NCBI RefSeq assembly: GCF_028023675.1
Contig: NZ_JAQIOZ010000001.1
Span: 62,001 to 126,000 of the forward strand
Reading direction: 5' to 3'
DNA: 64,000 bases
Origin: Primorskyibacter aestuariivivens
GTDB lineage: Bacteria; Pseudomonadota; Alphaproteobacteria; Rhodobacterales; Rhodobacteraceae
Part shown: one piece after another, positions 54,431-63,885 of the stretch
Layout of the letters: each line of letters begins with the position of its first letter
Position numbering within the stretch: the first letter of the stretch is position 1
Notes under the pieces: generated by a model
The model's database searches: none
Told to the model about the DNA's origin: nothing
What the model saw: only the letters and a program-made list of their open reading frames with translations
Made by a program: the position numbers and the translations under genes

Positions 54431-55075
54431 ATGCCGAAACAGCATTTTTCCCATGTCTCCCACTGGGTCTTTGACCTCGACAACACGCTCTATCCGGCGG
54501 CAACCCGGCTGTTTGACCAGATCGAACCGCGCATGACCGCCTATGTGATGGACGCGCTTGGCGTCACCGAGGCCGAGGCAAATCACCTGCGCATGCAGTA
54601 TTGGAAGACCTATGGCACCACGCTGGCCGGGCTGATGCGCGAACACGGTGTTGATCCCGGCCCCTATCTGCATGATGTGCATCAGATCGACTTTTCCGTG
54701 CTTTCTCCCTGCCCCGAACTGGCCGCGCATATCCGCGATCTGCCGGGACGGCGCATCGTCTATACCAATGGCACCGCACCCTATGCGGAACGGGTGCTGA
54801 AGGCGCGGGGACTGAGCGGGCTGTTCGATGCGGTCTATGGCGTGGAACATGCGGGGTTCCGGCCCAAGCCCGAACGCGAGGCGTTTGAAGCCATCTTTGC
54901 CCAGGACGGAACCGATCCCGGCGCCGCCGCCATGTTCGAGGATGATCCCCGCAACCTTGCCGCGCCGCATGAGATGGGGATGCGCACCGTGCATGTGGCG
55001 GACGCCCCGCATGAGGCCGCGCATATCCACCACCACACCGATGATCTGCGGCATTTCCTGTCTCTTCTGACCTGA
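54431..55075 (+). CDS. HAD-superfamily pyrimidine 5'-nucleotidase
   Basis: The 214-residue enzyme has the HAD motifs FDLDNTLYP (motif I, residues about 14-22), YTNGT (motif II), the Lys in FRPKPE and FEDDPRN (motif IV). This pattern fits pyrimidine 5'-nucleotidases of the SDT1 branch. No ribosome site is obvious before ATG 54431. It diverges from the GntR regulator, which may control it (inference). Confidence 0.85.
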   Translation: MPKQHFSHVSHWVFDLDNTLYPAATRLFDQIEPRMTAYVMDALGVTEAEANHLRMQYWKTYGTTLAGLMREHGVDPGPYLHDVHQIDFSVLSPCPELAAHIRDLPGRRIVYTNGTAPYAERVLKARGLSGLFDAVYGVEHAGFRPKPEREAFEAIFAQDGTDPGAAAMFEDDPRNLAAPHEMGMRTVHVADAPHEAAHIHHHTDDLRHFLSLLT

Positions 55076-55171
55076 GCGCCGCGACAAATGCTGCGCTGCG
55101 GCATAATTCCGCGGGACGGCTTGGCCGGGCCAGTCTATGAAAGGCGCAAGCCAATCAAAAGGACAGACGTT

Positions 55172-55399
55172 ATGACCGATATCAGCCACACCCAAGCCCC
55201 GCTTGTTCGCTTTCCCCTGATCAGCACCGTGGCAGGCTTGCTGCGCGACCCGGTTGCGGCGATCTTTGCCTTCCTGCTGCTGATCGTGGCGCTTGTGGTC
55301 GTGGCTGTGGCCACCTGGGGCTTGCCGGTTCTGGGGCTGATCGGCGTGACGCTTACGCCGATCTACATGGTGATCCTGCTGGTCATCAGCCGCGGTTGA
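55172..55399 (+). CDS. Small membrane protein, tandem paralogue 1
   Basis: A 75-residue protein with two hydrophobic helices (about residues 32-52 and 53-71). The second contains WGLPVLGLIGVTL and ends VISRG. It shares the GLP...P...RG layout with the gene at 55492, suggesting duplication. The family is not recognised. AAAAGGACAG precedes the ATG. Confidence 0.6.
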   Translation: MTDISHTQAPLVRFPLISTVAGLLRDPVAAIFAFLLLIVALVVVAVATWGLPVLGLIGVTLTPIYMVILLVISRG

Positions 55400-55491
55400 C
55401 ACCATCGATAACGCGGCACTGCGGCAGGATTTCGCAGTGCCAGGCCGAGACGCTCTCCTAGCTATGTCATGCAACATATCAAGGTGAGACA

Positions 55492-55755
55492 ATGTCCGAC
55501 TTTACCGCCCCGCCCCTTCAATCTGGTGCGCGCACGCCCCTTGCCCTGCGGCTCCTGCTGTCGCTGCCCATCATCGGGCGCATTGCCAGTGACCTGCTCT
55601 ATGGCGACAAAGACAATATCTATTATTTCCTCGTGATCCTGCTCACTATCGAGGTGGTGCTGATCATGACCTGGGGGCTGCCCGCTTTGGCCATGTCGGC
55701 GTTGGCCATGGTACCGATCTGTGTGACCCTGCTGGTGATCCTGACACGTGGTTAA
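55492..55755 (+). CDS. Small membrane protein, tandem paralogue 2
   Basis: The 87-residue product has two hydrophobic helices (about residues 45-65 and 66-85) with TWGLPALAMSALAM and the ending VILTRG, like its upstream paralogue. The N-terminal 40 residues differ, with a SLPIIGRIASDLLYGD stretch. No function was recognised. AAGGTGAGACA precedes the ATG. Confidence 0.6.
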   Translation: MSDFTAPPLQSGARTPLALRLLLSLPIIGRIASDLLYGDKDNIYYFLVILLTIEVVLIMTWGLPALAMSALAMVPICVTLLVILTRG

Positions 55756-55854
55756 AGCACAATGCGAAATACTTGAACAATCGGGCATCACCTAACGCGT
55801 TGAAATCCATGATTTCAGGCAGCGTTAGGTGATTCAGAATTTTTGCAATGTGCT
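55756..55854. repeat. Nested triple palindromic element
   Basis: Three nested inverted repeats lie between the small membrane gene and ubiH: outer arms AGCACAATGC / GCAATGTGCT (9 of 10), middle arms TCACCTAACGC / GCGTTAGGTGA (perfect 11 bp), and an inner TGAAATC / GATTTCA pair with a 3-base loop. It could be a mobile repeat, a terminator, or a regulatory element. Confidence 0.7.
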
Positions 55855-55918
55855 ATAAGGCGTCGCATGGCGCTTGGCGTCTGGCACACTACATTCGACT
55901 GCGATATCGGAGGGCGCC

Positions 55919-57124
55919 ATGGATCATGACATCATCATCTCGGGCGGCGGCATTGCCGGTCTGACCGCTGCAGCCGCATTCGGAACCGCCGGGTTTGACG
56001 TGCTCTGCGTCGATCCTGCCCCGCCGGTGACGACGCGGGACGCGGAAGGTTCGGACCTGCGCACCACGGCGTTCCTGCAACCGGCCCGCGATTTCCTGGA
56101 CGCCGCGGGGCTGTGGGAGCGGCTGGCCCCCCATGCCATGCCGCTGGACACCATGCGCATCATTGATGCGGGCGGGGTCGAACCGGTGGCGCGGGTATCG
56201 CGCGATTTTGAAAGCACCGATATCTCGGACCTGCCCTTTGGCTGGAACCTGCCCAACTGGCTGTTGCGCCGGGAAATGGCCGCGCGACTGGACAAGATGG
56301 AGACCGTCGCCTTCCTGCCCGGCATGGCGGCAACGGGACTGTTTACCCGCACGGGCGAGGCGCGGGTGAGCCTGTCCAATGGCCAGACCCGCCGCGCGCG
56401 GCTGGTGATTGCCGCCGACGGGCGCAATTCCCCGATGCGCGAGGCGGCGGGGATCGCGGTGAAAACCAACCGGTTCGGGCAAAAGGCGCTGGCCTTTGCG
56501 GTCACGCACCCGATCCCACATGGCAATGTCTCGACCGAGATACACCGCAGCGGCGGGCCGTTCACGCTGGTCCCGCTTCCGGATTTTGACGGGCGGCCCA
56601 GCTCTGCCGTGGTCTGGATGGAAGAAGGGCCGAAGGCGGCGGCGCTGATGGAGTTGGACGAAACCGCCTTTGAAGCCGCCATGTCCGAGCGGTCCACATA
56701 CCTGCTGGGCCCGCTCACCCTGGCGTCGCGCCGCACGCTCTGGCCGATCATCGCGCAGCATGCCGACACGCTCTATGGCGAACGGCTGGCATTGGTGGCA
56801 GAGGCCGCGCATGTGGTGCCCCCCATCGGGGCGCAGGGGCTGAACATGTCGCTCAAGGACATGTCCGTGCTGCTGGACCTGGCGACCGCCCGTCCCGGCG
56901 CGCTTGGCGATGTGGACATGCTGTCGGCTTACCATCGCGCCCGCATCCTGGACATCCGCGCCCGCGTGGCCGGGATTACCTTGCTCAACCGCACATCCAT
57001 GCAATCCGCCCAAGCCATGCGTGACCTGCGCGCCGCAGGGATCACGGCTCTGCACGGGGTGGCCCCTGTTCGGCGTGCATTGATGCAGCTGGGGCTTGGC
57101 GCGCGCGGCTCGGATCGGAGCTAG
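55919..57124 (+). CDS. UbiH/UbiF-family FAD-dependent hydroxylase
   Basis: The 401-residue flavoprotein hydroxylates an aromatic ring, probably in ubiquinone synthesis. It has the FAD-binding GGGIAGLTAA near residue 9, the second DG motif AADGRNSPMREAAG, and GAQGLNMSLKDM near the C-terminal third. The first is a short GXGXXG variant. UbiH, UbiF and UbiI cannot be distinguished by eye. GGAGGGCG precedes the ATG. Confidence 0.85.
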   Translation: MDHDIIISGGGIAGLTAAAAFGTAGFDVLCVDPAPPVTTRDAEGSDLRTTAFLQPARDFLDAAGLWERLAPHAMPLDTMRIIDAGGVEPVARVSRDFESTDISDLPFGWNLPNWLLRREMAARLDKMETVAFLPGMAATGLFTRTGEARVSLSNGQTRRARLVIAADGRNSPMREAAGIAVKTNRFGQKALAFAVTHPIPHGNVSTEIHRSGGPFTLVPLPDFDGRPSSAVVWMEEGPKAAALMELDETAFEAAMSERSTYLLGPLTLASRRTLWPIIAQHADTLYGERLALVAEAAHVVPPIGAQGLNMSLKDMSVLLDLATARPGALGDVDMLSAYHRARILDIRARVAGITLLNRTSMQSAQAMRDLRAAGITALHGVAPVRRALMQLGLGARGSDRS

Positions 57125-57130
57125 ATCACC

Positions 57131-57379
57131 TCAACGCCCGTTGTCATCGGGCGGATCGTCCGGATCGCCATTGGCCTGGTCGTCATAGTGCTGACGCAGC
57201 CGGCTGAACCGGTATCCTTGCGACCGAAGATTGTGGACATAGGTGCTCACCCCCTGCGTGCCGCCTTGGGCGAGCCCGGCAACCGCGCGCCCCCCTGCCC
57301 CCGGCGATGCTGGCGGATTCGCAAATGCGGTACTCGCCGATAGGCTGATAGCAATTGCAGTGAAAAAGAGTGTTTTCAT
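57131..57379 (-). CDS. Small exported protein
   Basis: The 82-residue product has a clear signal peptide (residues 1-20, ending STAFA) and a short mature part rich in Gly, Gln and Asp (GDPDDPPDDNGR at the end). No family was recognised. The stop lies 6 bases from the ubiH stop on the other strand. Confidence 0.55.
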   Translation of the reverse strand: MKTLFFTAIAISLSASTAFANPPASPGAGGRAVAGLAQGGTQGVSTYVHNLRSQGYRFSRLRQHYDDQANGDPDDPPDDNGR

Positions 57380-57502
57380 CGTCTAATCCCCCTTGAAATC
57401 CAATAAAGGCACACTTTTTAAGGGAAAACGCGCTAAAATGCCAAAACCAGCTTAGTCCAGAGACGCAAATTCTCCAAACCGGGGCAGGTCTGACGTGCCA
57501 GC

Positions 57503-57967
57503 TTAGCTCAGCACCGTCACGAGAACATAGAGACACATACCGATCACGATCAGCGATCCGACGGTATAAAAGGTGGCGCGCACCTCGTGGTTCTGCGCCG
57601 TGCCATAGGCCCAGAAATGACCCGCACGGGCGAGGACAAAGCCATAAAACGCCAGCTGCGCCAGCCACAGCGCCGGATCACAGGCGACAAACAGCAGCCC
57701 CGCCACCAGAAAGCCCGGGATGTTTTCCAGATCATTGCGATGCATGCGGCGTGAACGGTCGACATAATCACTGACCTCCAGCTGCTCAGGCCGGGGATCA
57801 GGATTGAGCGGCGTCTGCCGCAGGTCCTCGGGCGAGACCAGCCCCGCATCGCTTTTCATCATGCGATAAACAGTCATCCAGCCCTGCCCCATGAGCTTGA
57901 GCACCATGAGCGCCGCCGCAATCGCGTAGGCCGCAAAGACCGGGTTCTCCAGATGAAACAGTGACAT
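57503..57967 (-). CDS. MAPEG-family membrane protein
   Basis: A 154-residue protein with four membrane helices and the family block RMHRNDLENIPGFLVAGLL, which holds the conserved glutathione-site residues. MAPEG proteins are glutathione-dependent enzymes in eicosanoid and detoxification metabolism; bacterial members have broader, unclear substrates. The ATG 57967 is followed by SLFHLENPVFAAYAIAAAL. Confidence 0.85.
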   Translation of the reverse strand: MSLFHLENPVFAAYAIAAALMVLKLMGQGWMTVYRMMKSDAGLVSPEDLRQTPLNPDPRPEQLEVSDYVDRSRRMHRNDLENIPGFLVAGLLFVACDPALWLAQLAFYGFVLARAGHFWAYGTAQNHEVRATFYTVGSLIVIGMCLYVLVTVLS

Positions 57968-58019
57968 GACCCCTCCGCTTTTGCCCCGAGGCTAGCGGCC
58001 CATCACACACCTGTGCAAC

Positions 58020-58048
58020 GAAAAAGCCCGGGCGCTTGGCCCGGGCTT
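58020..58048 (-). terminator. Rho-independent terminator after ilvC
   Basis: On the minus strand AGCCCGGGC pairs with GCCCGGGCT across a 5-base loop, followed by a T-tract, 25 bases after the ilvC stop. Confidence 0.9.
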
Positions 58049-58072
58049 CTCAGAACGTCGATCCGGTCGGGA

Positions 58073-59131
<1,059 letters not shown>

Positions 59132-59227
59132 CTACGGGGAATGCGCCGAATATGCGCGTCAAAGCGATAATTTTTTCGCATTTTTTCGATTTATCTATTC
59201 TCCAAATTGGCGTATCTGCGTGAAATC

Positions 59228-59683
59228 ATGCTTGACGATACGGACAGACGCATTCTTCGCCAGATGCAGGCGGCCCCGGATCTGGCGCTCGCCGATCTGG
59301 CGGACCGGGCGGGCGTGACGCCTGCCACCCTGTCGCGCCGGTTGGAGCGGATGCGCGAGGGCGGCGTGCTGCTTGGCAAACGGGCCGAGATCAACTGGCC
59401 CGCTTTGGGATATGCGGTCGAGGTCTCCTTGCGCATCACGCTCGACAAGACCCAGGGCAACGCCTTTGACAGCTTCATTGCCGCGGCGCGCGAGGTGCCC
59501 GAGGTGATCGAGATCCAGACCTTTCTTGGCCAGGTGGATGCGCGGCTTTCGGTGATCGCCCGCGACATCCCGCATTATCAGCAGATCTATCGTGATCGTA
59601 TCCTCACCCTGCCACATCTGGCCGATATCGAGGCGCTGATGCATGTGGCGCGGATCAAGGATGAGGAGGCACTGCCGGTATGA
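59228..59683 (+). CDS. Lrp/AsnC-family regulator 1
   Basis: The 151-residue protein has an N-terminal HTH (LDDTDRRILRQMQAAPDL, then ADRAGVTPATLSRRL) and a C-terminal RAM/AsnC ligand-binding domain. ATG 59228 was preferred to an in-frame TTG seven codons upstream because homologues begin LDDTD. It is divergent from ilvC, consistent with branched-chain control. Confidence 0.88.
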   Translation: MLDDTDRRILRQMQAAPDLALADLADRAGVTPATLSRRLERMREGGVLLGKRAEINWPALGYAVEVSLRITLDKTQGNAFDSFIAAAREVPEVIEIQTFLGQVDARLSVIARDIPHYQQIYRDRILTLPHLADIEALMHVARIKDEEALPV

Positions 59684-59803
59684 AAGATGTGGAAGCCGCG
59701 CGATCGCCGACCCGCGGGGTGGCGGTCCATAACTGGTATTGGGCACGTTATGCTTGCAAAGCCCGAACAACATCCGTTCGTCGCGCTAGCGTCGGCCAAA
59801 TCG

Positions 59804-59884
59804 CCGCCCCGGGGGGCGGGTCATGCCAAAGGCATGCCGCTGGCATGACGATCGCGCGGCGCCCTGCGGGCTTGATTCCGCGCG
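59804..59884. repeat. Three successive hairpins between the Lrp genes
   Basis: CCGCCCC / GGGGCGG with a 2-base loop, then GTCATGCCA / TGGCATGAC with a 12-base loop, then CGCGCGG / CCGCGCG with an 18-base loop. The last hairpin ends 16 bases before the second Lrp start and could affect its translation. Confidence 0.6.
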
Positions 59885-59900
59885 AGGGGATAGGATTCCA

Positions 59901-60359
59901 ATGACCGATTTCGACGACACCGACCGCGCCCTCCTGCGCGCCCTGAGCCGCGACGCGTCGCAATCTGCCGGACAGTTGGGGCGTCGTCTGGGGCTTTCGC
60001 AACCCGCCACATGGCGGCGCATCAAACGGTTGCGCGACGCGGGCGTGATAAGCGGCACGCGACTGGTGCTGGACCGCGAAAAGCTGGGCTTCGGCGTGAC
60101 GGTTTTCCTTGGCGTGAAACTCGCCACCAAGGGGCGGATCAGCCTTGAGGATTTCGAACGCGCCGTGACCGCGATCCCCGAGGTCCAGACCGTCGAGCAT
60201 GTGCTGGGGCTTTATGATTACCGCCTGCGCGTTGTTGCCCGCGACCTCAGCGACTTTGAACGCGTCCTGCGCCGCCGGATCATGACCCTGCCCGGCGCGG
60301 GTCAGGTCGAGGCCAATGTTCTTTTGTCCGAGGAGCGCCGCCCCGGTCCCTTGGGCTGA
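59901..60359 (+). CDS. Lrp/AsnC-family regulator 2
   Basis: The 152-residue protein has the Lrp HTH (FDDTDRALLRALSRDASQSAGQ in outline, then LGLSQPATWRRIKRL) and an AsnC-type effector domain. It is a paralogue of the previous gene with low overall identity. ATG 59901 has AGGGGATAGGA upstream. Confidence 0.88.
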   Translation: MTDFDDTDRALLRALSRDASQSAGQLGRRLGLSQPATWRRIKRLRDAGVISGTRLVLDREKLGFGVTVFLGVKLATKGRISLEDFERAVTAIPEVQTVEHVLGLYDYRLRVVARDLSDFERVLRRRIMTLPGAGQVEANVLLSEERRPGPLG

Positions 60360-60418
60360 GCGTATCGACAAACTCCGCCTGCCGCGTTAGCGATACCTCA
60401 ACAAGAGGAGGTTTCGCC

Positions 60419-61543
60419 ATGGCATTGCTCAACACCGTCGACCCCGAGGGGCTTGATGAATTCTCGGTCGTCTTCACCGACCGCTCTCTCAACCACATGT
60501 CCGTCACGTTCCAGCAGGTGATGAATGACATCTCCGCCATGCTGAAAGAGGTCTACAAGGCCGACGGCGTGGCGCTGGTTCCCGGTGGCGGGACCTTCGG
60601 GATGGAGGCCGTGGCGCGGCAGTTCGGGCAGGACGCCAAATGCCTTGTGGTGCGCAATGGCTGGTTCTCGTTCCGCTGGACGCAGATTTTCGACGCGGGC
60701 GATTTCACCGGCGAGAGCATCGTCATGAAGGCGCGGCGCACCGGGAACGAGGCCAATGCGCCCTTCGCCCCTGCCCCCATCGACGAGGTCACTGCGCGCA
60801 TTCGCGAGGAAAAACCCGATCTCGTGATCGCACCCCATGTGGAGACATCTGCCGGGATCATCCTGCCCGACGACTACATCACCGCACTGGCGGATGCCGC
60901 GCATGAGGTTGGCGCGCTTATGGTGCTCGATTGCATCGCTTCGGGCTGTATCTGGGTGGACATGGCGGCGACGGGTGTCGATGTGCTGATCTCCGCGCCG
61001 CAAAAAGGCTGGTCCTCGACGCCCTGCGCGGGGCTGGTCATGCTGTCCGAACGCGCGCTGGCGCGGATGGAGGAGACCACGTCGAACAGCTATGCCGCCG
61101 ATCTCAAGAAATGGCACCAGATCATGATGGCCTATGAGAATGGCGGCCATGCCTATCACGCCACCATGCCCACCGATGGCTTGCGCGCCTTCCGCGACAC
61201 GATGGTGGAAAGCCGCGATTATGGCTTTGACAAGCTGATGGCGGCGCAACAGGACTTGGGCGACAAGGTGCGCGCCATGCTTGCCAAGCGGGGCATCACA
61301 TCAGTCGCAGCGGAGGGGTTCGGCGCGCCCGGCGTGGTGGTGAGCTATACCAGCGACCCCGAGGTGCAATCGGGCCGCGCCTTTGCCAAGGAAGGCACGC
61401 AGATCGCCGCCGGGGTGCCGCTGCAATGCGACGAGGGCGACGGGTTTTCCACCTTCCGGCTGGGGCTCTTTGGGTTGGACAAACTCTATGACGTTGACGC
61501 CACCGTCGCACGGCTTGAGGCGGTGCTGGACAAGGCGCTTTGA
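60419..61543 (+). CDS. Class V PLP-dependent aminotransferase
   Basis: A 374-residue enzyme of the class V fold, like alanine-glyoxylate or serine-glyoxylate aminotransferases. The PLP lysine is in SAPQKGWSS near residue 199, with the upstream VLDCIASG block. The substrates cannot be fixed by eye. AGGAGG lies 7 bases before the ATG. The upstream Lrp regulator may control it. Confidence 0.88.
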   Translation: MALLNTVDPEGLDEFSVVFTDRSLNHMSVTFQQVMNDISAMLKEVYKADGVALVPGGGTFGMEAVARQFGQDAKCLVVRNGWFSFRWTQIFDAGDFTGESIVMKARRTGNEANAPFAPAPIDEVTARIREEKPDLVIAPHVETSAGIILPDDYITALADAAHEVGALMVLDCIASGCIWVDMAATGVDVLISAPQKGWSSTPCAGLVMLSERALARMEETTSNSYAADLKKWHQIMMAYENGGHAYHATMPTDGLRAFRDTMVESRDYGFDKLMAAQQDLGDKVRAMLAKRGITSVAAEGFGAPGVVVSYTSDPEVQSGRAFAKEGTQIAAGVPLQCDEGDGFSTFRLGLFGLDKLYDVDATVARLEAVLDKAL

Positions 61544-61564
61544 GCGGATTCCCAGTCTGAAACA

Positions 61565-61659
61565 GCGGCGAAGCCGCCGCGCATCGTCGTACCGCCCGTC
61601 GCACCAAAGGTGCCCCACCAAAACTGGCCCGCCTTTGGCGGGACGGCACGGCGATGCGC
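61565..61659. repeat. Multi-hairpin structured element
   Basis: A hairpin GCGGC-gaa-GCCGC is followed by outer arms GCGCATCG / CGATGCGC, which enclose a short CCGTC / GACGG pair and two hairpins GCACC-aaa-GGTGC and CCCGCC-ttt-GGCGGG. No gene lies in 61544-61740. Confidence 0.65.
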
Positions 61660-61740
61660 TCAACTCCTTGCGACATCCGCACAGCCCCTGTGCGCCCCTG
61701 CAGGATTGTTACACCATAACAGCCCTCCCATCTGCGTTGC

Positions 61741-62307
61741 ATGACACAGTATGATATTACCACAAGGACGGGCCTGCCCCCTGAGATGCAGACCCTCCTG
61801 CGGGAGCTGCCACGCGATGGCTGGCAGGATCACCCGCATTTCGCGCGCTCCATTTCCAACTGGATGGGGGCGCATGGGATGTTCCGGCAACTGGGCGATC
61901 TGGTCCGCGAGGATACGGAAACCTATCTGAACGGCGACGAGGACCCGCAACGCTATGCGGCGCGGCTGGCGCATTTCGGCAACCTGCTGGTGCGCAACCT
62001 GCATGGGCATCACGGCTGGGAAGATCACAGTTTCTTCCCGGAGCTTGAGGCTGCGGATCCGCGGTTTGCCAAAGGGTTGGAGATGCTGGAAACCGACCAC
62101 GTGGCGCTGGACGCGCTGCTGGACCGGTTTACCCGCGCGGGCAATCGCGTGGTGCAACTGGCACAGCTTGACCCCGGACAGATCCGCGACGAGGCCGGTG
62201 CACTTCATGGCACCTGCGGCGAAATCAGCGGCTTCCTCAACCGCCATCTGAGCGATGAGGAAGACCTTGTCGTGCCGATCCTGCTGCATCATAAGCTGCG
62301 GGGTTGA
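61741..62307 (+). CDS. Hemerythrin-domain protein
   Basis: The 188-residue product matches the hemerythrin-like cation-binding fold, which holds a di-iron site. Candidate ligands are His45 in GAHGMF, the histidines and Glu in NLHGHHGWEDHSFFPELE, the ETDHVALD pair, and the HLSDEEDL block. It may bind oxygen or store iron; the exact role is unknown. The start is ATG at 61741. Confidence 0.85.
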   Translation: MTQYDITTRTGLPPEMQTLLRELPRDGWQDHPHFARSISNWMGAHGMFRQLGDLVREDTETYLNGDEDPQRYAARLAHFGNLLVRNLHGHHGWEDHSFFPELEAADPRFAKGLEMLETDHVALDALLDRFTRAGNRVVQLAQLDPGQIRDEAGALHGTCGEISGFLNRHLSDEEDLVVPILLHHKLRG

Positions 62308-62313
62308 TCATTC

Positions 62314-62337
62314 GGCAGGGCGCAGTTGCGCCCTGCC
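62314..62337. repeat. Palindromic repeat, copy D-like
   Basis: GGCAGGGCGCA pairs perfectly with TGCGCCCTGCC across GT, followed by CACC, 7 bases after the hemerythrin stop. It resembles copies A-C in layout but has a different arm core. Confidence 0.6.
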
Positions 62338-62353
62338 CACCAGAAAGCAGACC

Positions 62354-63280
62354 ATGACGCAATCCCCTGACATCACGGGAAAACATTGGTTGATGGTGGC
62401 CACGCTCGGGGTGACCTGGGGCGCGACCTTCATGGTCATTGAAATCGCCCTCACCGGGATCACCCCGTTCTGGCTGGCCGCCGGGCGGATCGGCTTTGCG
62501 GCAGCGCTGATGACGGTGATCTGGGCGCTGCGCGGCTTTCGGCTCTTTGCCCAGCGGCCAGGCGCGGGTGCATCCGCCATGCTGCTGCTGGTTGGTATGC
62601 TCAGCTCGGCCATTCCCTTCATGCTGCTCAGCTGGGGCCAGCAATTCGTGACCTCGGGCTTTGCAGGCGTGTCCATGGCCGCGGTGGCGCTGATGGTTTT
62701 GCCATTGGCGCATGTCTTCGTACCGGGTGAGCATTTGACCCTGCGCCGGATCGCCGGGTTTCTTATCGGCTTTGTCGGCGTCACGGTGCTGATTGGCGGT
62801 CAGGCCTTTGCCTCGACAGGTGCGACACAAGAGGGGCTGGGGCGGTTGGCCTGTCTGGGGGCTGCGTCGTGTTACGCGCTGTCATCCGTGTCCATGCGCC
62901 GCCTGCCGCCGGTGGACCCTTTCGGGCTGGCCACGGTGCTGCTGATCATCGGTTGCTGCCTCGTGATCCCCGCCGCATGGGTGGTCGAGGGACCGCCGCC
63001 CCTGCCCGATACCCGCACGCTCATGGTGATTGCCATGCTCGGGCTGATCCCGACAGCGGCAGCCAATGTCCTGCGGGTGCTGCTGATCCGCTCGGCGGGG
63101 CCCACCTTCATGAGCCTGACAAACTATATCGTGCCCGTCTGCTCGGTGCTGTTCGGCGCCGCCATTCTGTCCGAACCGCTGCCGCCCAGCCTGCTTATGG
63201 CGCTCACGCTCATCCTGTCGGGGGTGTTCCTGAGCCAATGGGGCGCGCTCAGACGGTTGTTTGGTCAAACCTCTGCCTGA
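62354..63280 (+). CDS. EamA/DMT-superfamily transporter
   Basis: The 308-residue inner-membrane protein has ten helices in two EamA repeats (for example VTWGATFMVIEIAL and the second copy near residues 160-300). DMT proteins export metabolites or drugs; the substrate here is not known. ATG 62354 follows AGAAAGCAG, a weak ribosome site. It overlaps nothing and ends before a bidirectional hairpin. Confidence 0.9.
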   Translation: MTQSPDITGKHWLMVATLGVTWGATFMVIEIALTGITPFWLAAGRIGFAAALMTVIWALRGFRLFAQRPGAGASAMLLLVGMLSSAIPFMLLSWGQQFVTSGFAGVSMAAVALMVLPLAHVFVPGEHLTLRRIAGFLIGFVGVTVLIGGQAFASTGATQEGLGRLACLGAASCYALSSVSMRRLPPVDPFGLATVLLIIGCCLVIPAAWVVEGPPPLPDTRTLMVIAMLGLIPTAAANVLRVLLIRSAGPTFMSLTNYIVPVCSVLFGAAILSEPLPPSLLMALTLILSGVFLSQWGALRRLFGQTSA

Positions 63281-63289
63281 AACGACAAA

Positions 63290-63309
63290 CGCCGGGGACA
63301 ACCCCGGCG
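63290..63309. terminator. Bidirectional hairpin between eamA and infC
   Basis: CGCCGGGG and CCCCGGCG pair across ACAA between two convergent genes. T-tracts are short on both sides. Confidence 0.65.
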
Positions 63310-63336
63310 TCTCGTATCTCGTCACGATGGCAGATG

Positions 63337-63885
63337 TTATTTCTGCGGCAGCGGCCCGATCATCATGATCATCTGGCGGCCTTCCATCTTGGGCATGTTC
63401 TCGATCTTGCCGATCTCTTTCACGTCCTCGGCCACACGTTCCAGCAACTCACGGCCAAGGTTCTGGTGCGCCATCTCGCGGCCACGGAACCGCAGGGTGA
63501 CTTTGACCTTGTCGCCGTTTTCAAGAAACTTGAACACGTTGCGCATCTTGACCTCGTAGTCGTGGGTATCCGTGTTGGGACGGAACTTCACCTCTTTGAC
63601 TTCGATGATCTTCTGCTTCTTGCGAGCCTCGGATTCGCGCTTTTGCTGTTCGTATTTGAACTTTCCGAAATCCATGATCTTGCAGACGGGCGGATTGGCA
63701 TTGGGCGAAATCTCGACCAGATCAAGCCCGGCATCCTGCGCCATTTCAAGCGCGCGGCGGGGCGTGACAACGCCGACATTTTCGCCTTCGGCGCCAATCA
63801 GGCGGATTTCAGGGGATCGGATCTTGTCGTTGACGCGGGGGCCCGTATCACGGGTGGGCGGCGCGTTATGCGGTCTGCGGGCTAT
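63337..63885 (-). CDS. infC: Translation initiation factor IF-3 (probable ATA start)
   Basis: The 182-residue IF-3 prevents 70S formation and checks start codons. Both domains are present: [13 protein letters not shown] and [18 protein letters not shown] in the N-terminal domain, then [18 protein letters not shown] and [14 protein letters not shown]. Homologues begin ARRPHNAPP, which here follows an ATA codon at 63885 with AAAGGA 8 bases upstream. An ATG 18 codons earlier has a weak site and an extra leader unlike homologues. IF-3 genes commonly use rare start codons for autoregulation. Confidence 0.93.
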   Translation of the reverse strand: MARRPHNAPPTRDTGPRVNDKIRSPEIRLIGAEGENVGVVTPRRALEMAQDAGLDLVEISPNANPPVCKIMDFGKFKYEQQKRESEARKKQKIIEVKEVKFRPNTDTHDYEVKMRNVFKFLENGDKVKVTLRFRGREMAHQNLGRELLERVAEDVKEIGKIENMPKMEGRQMIMMIGPLPQK

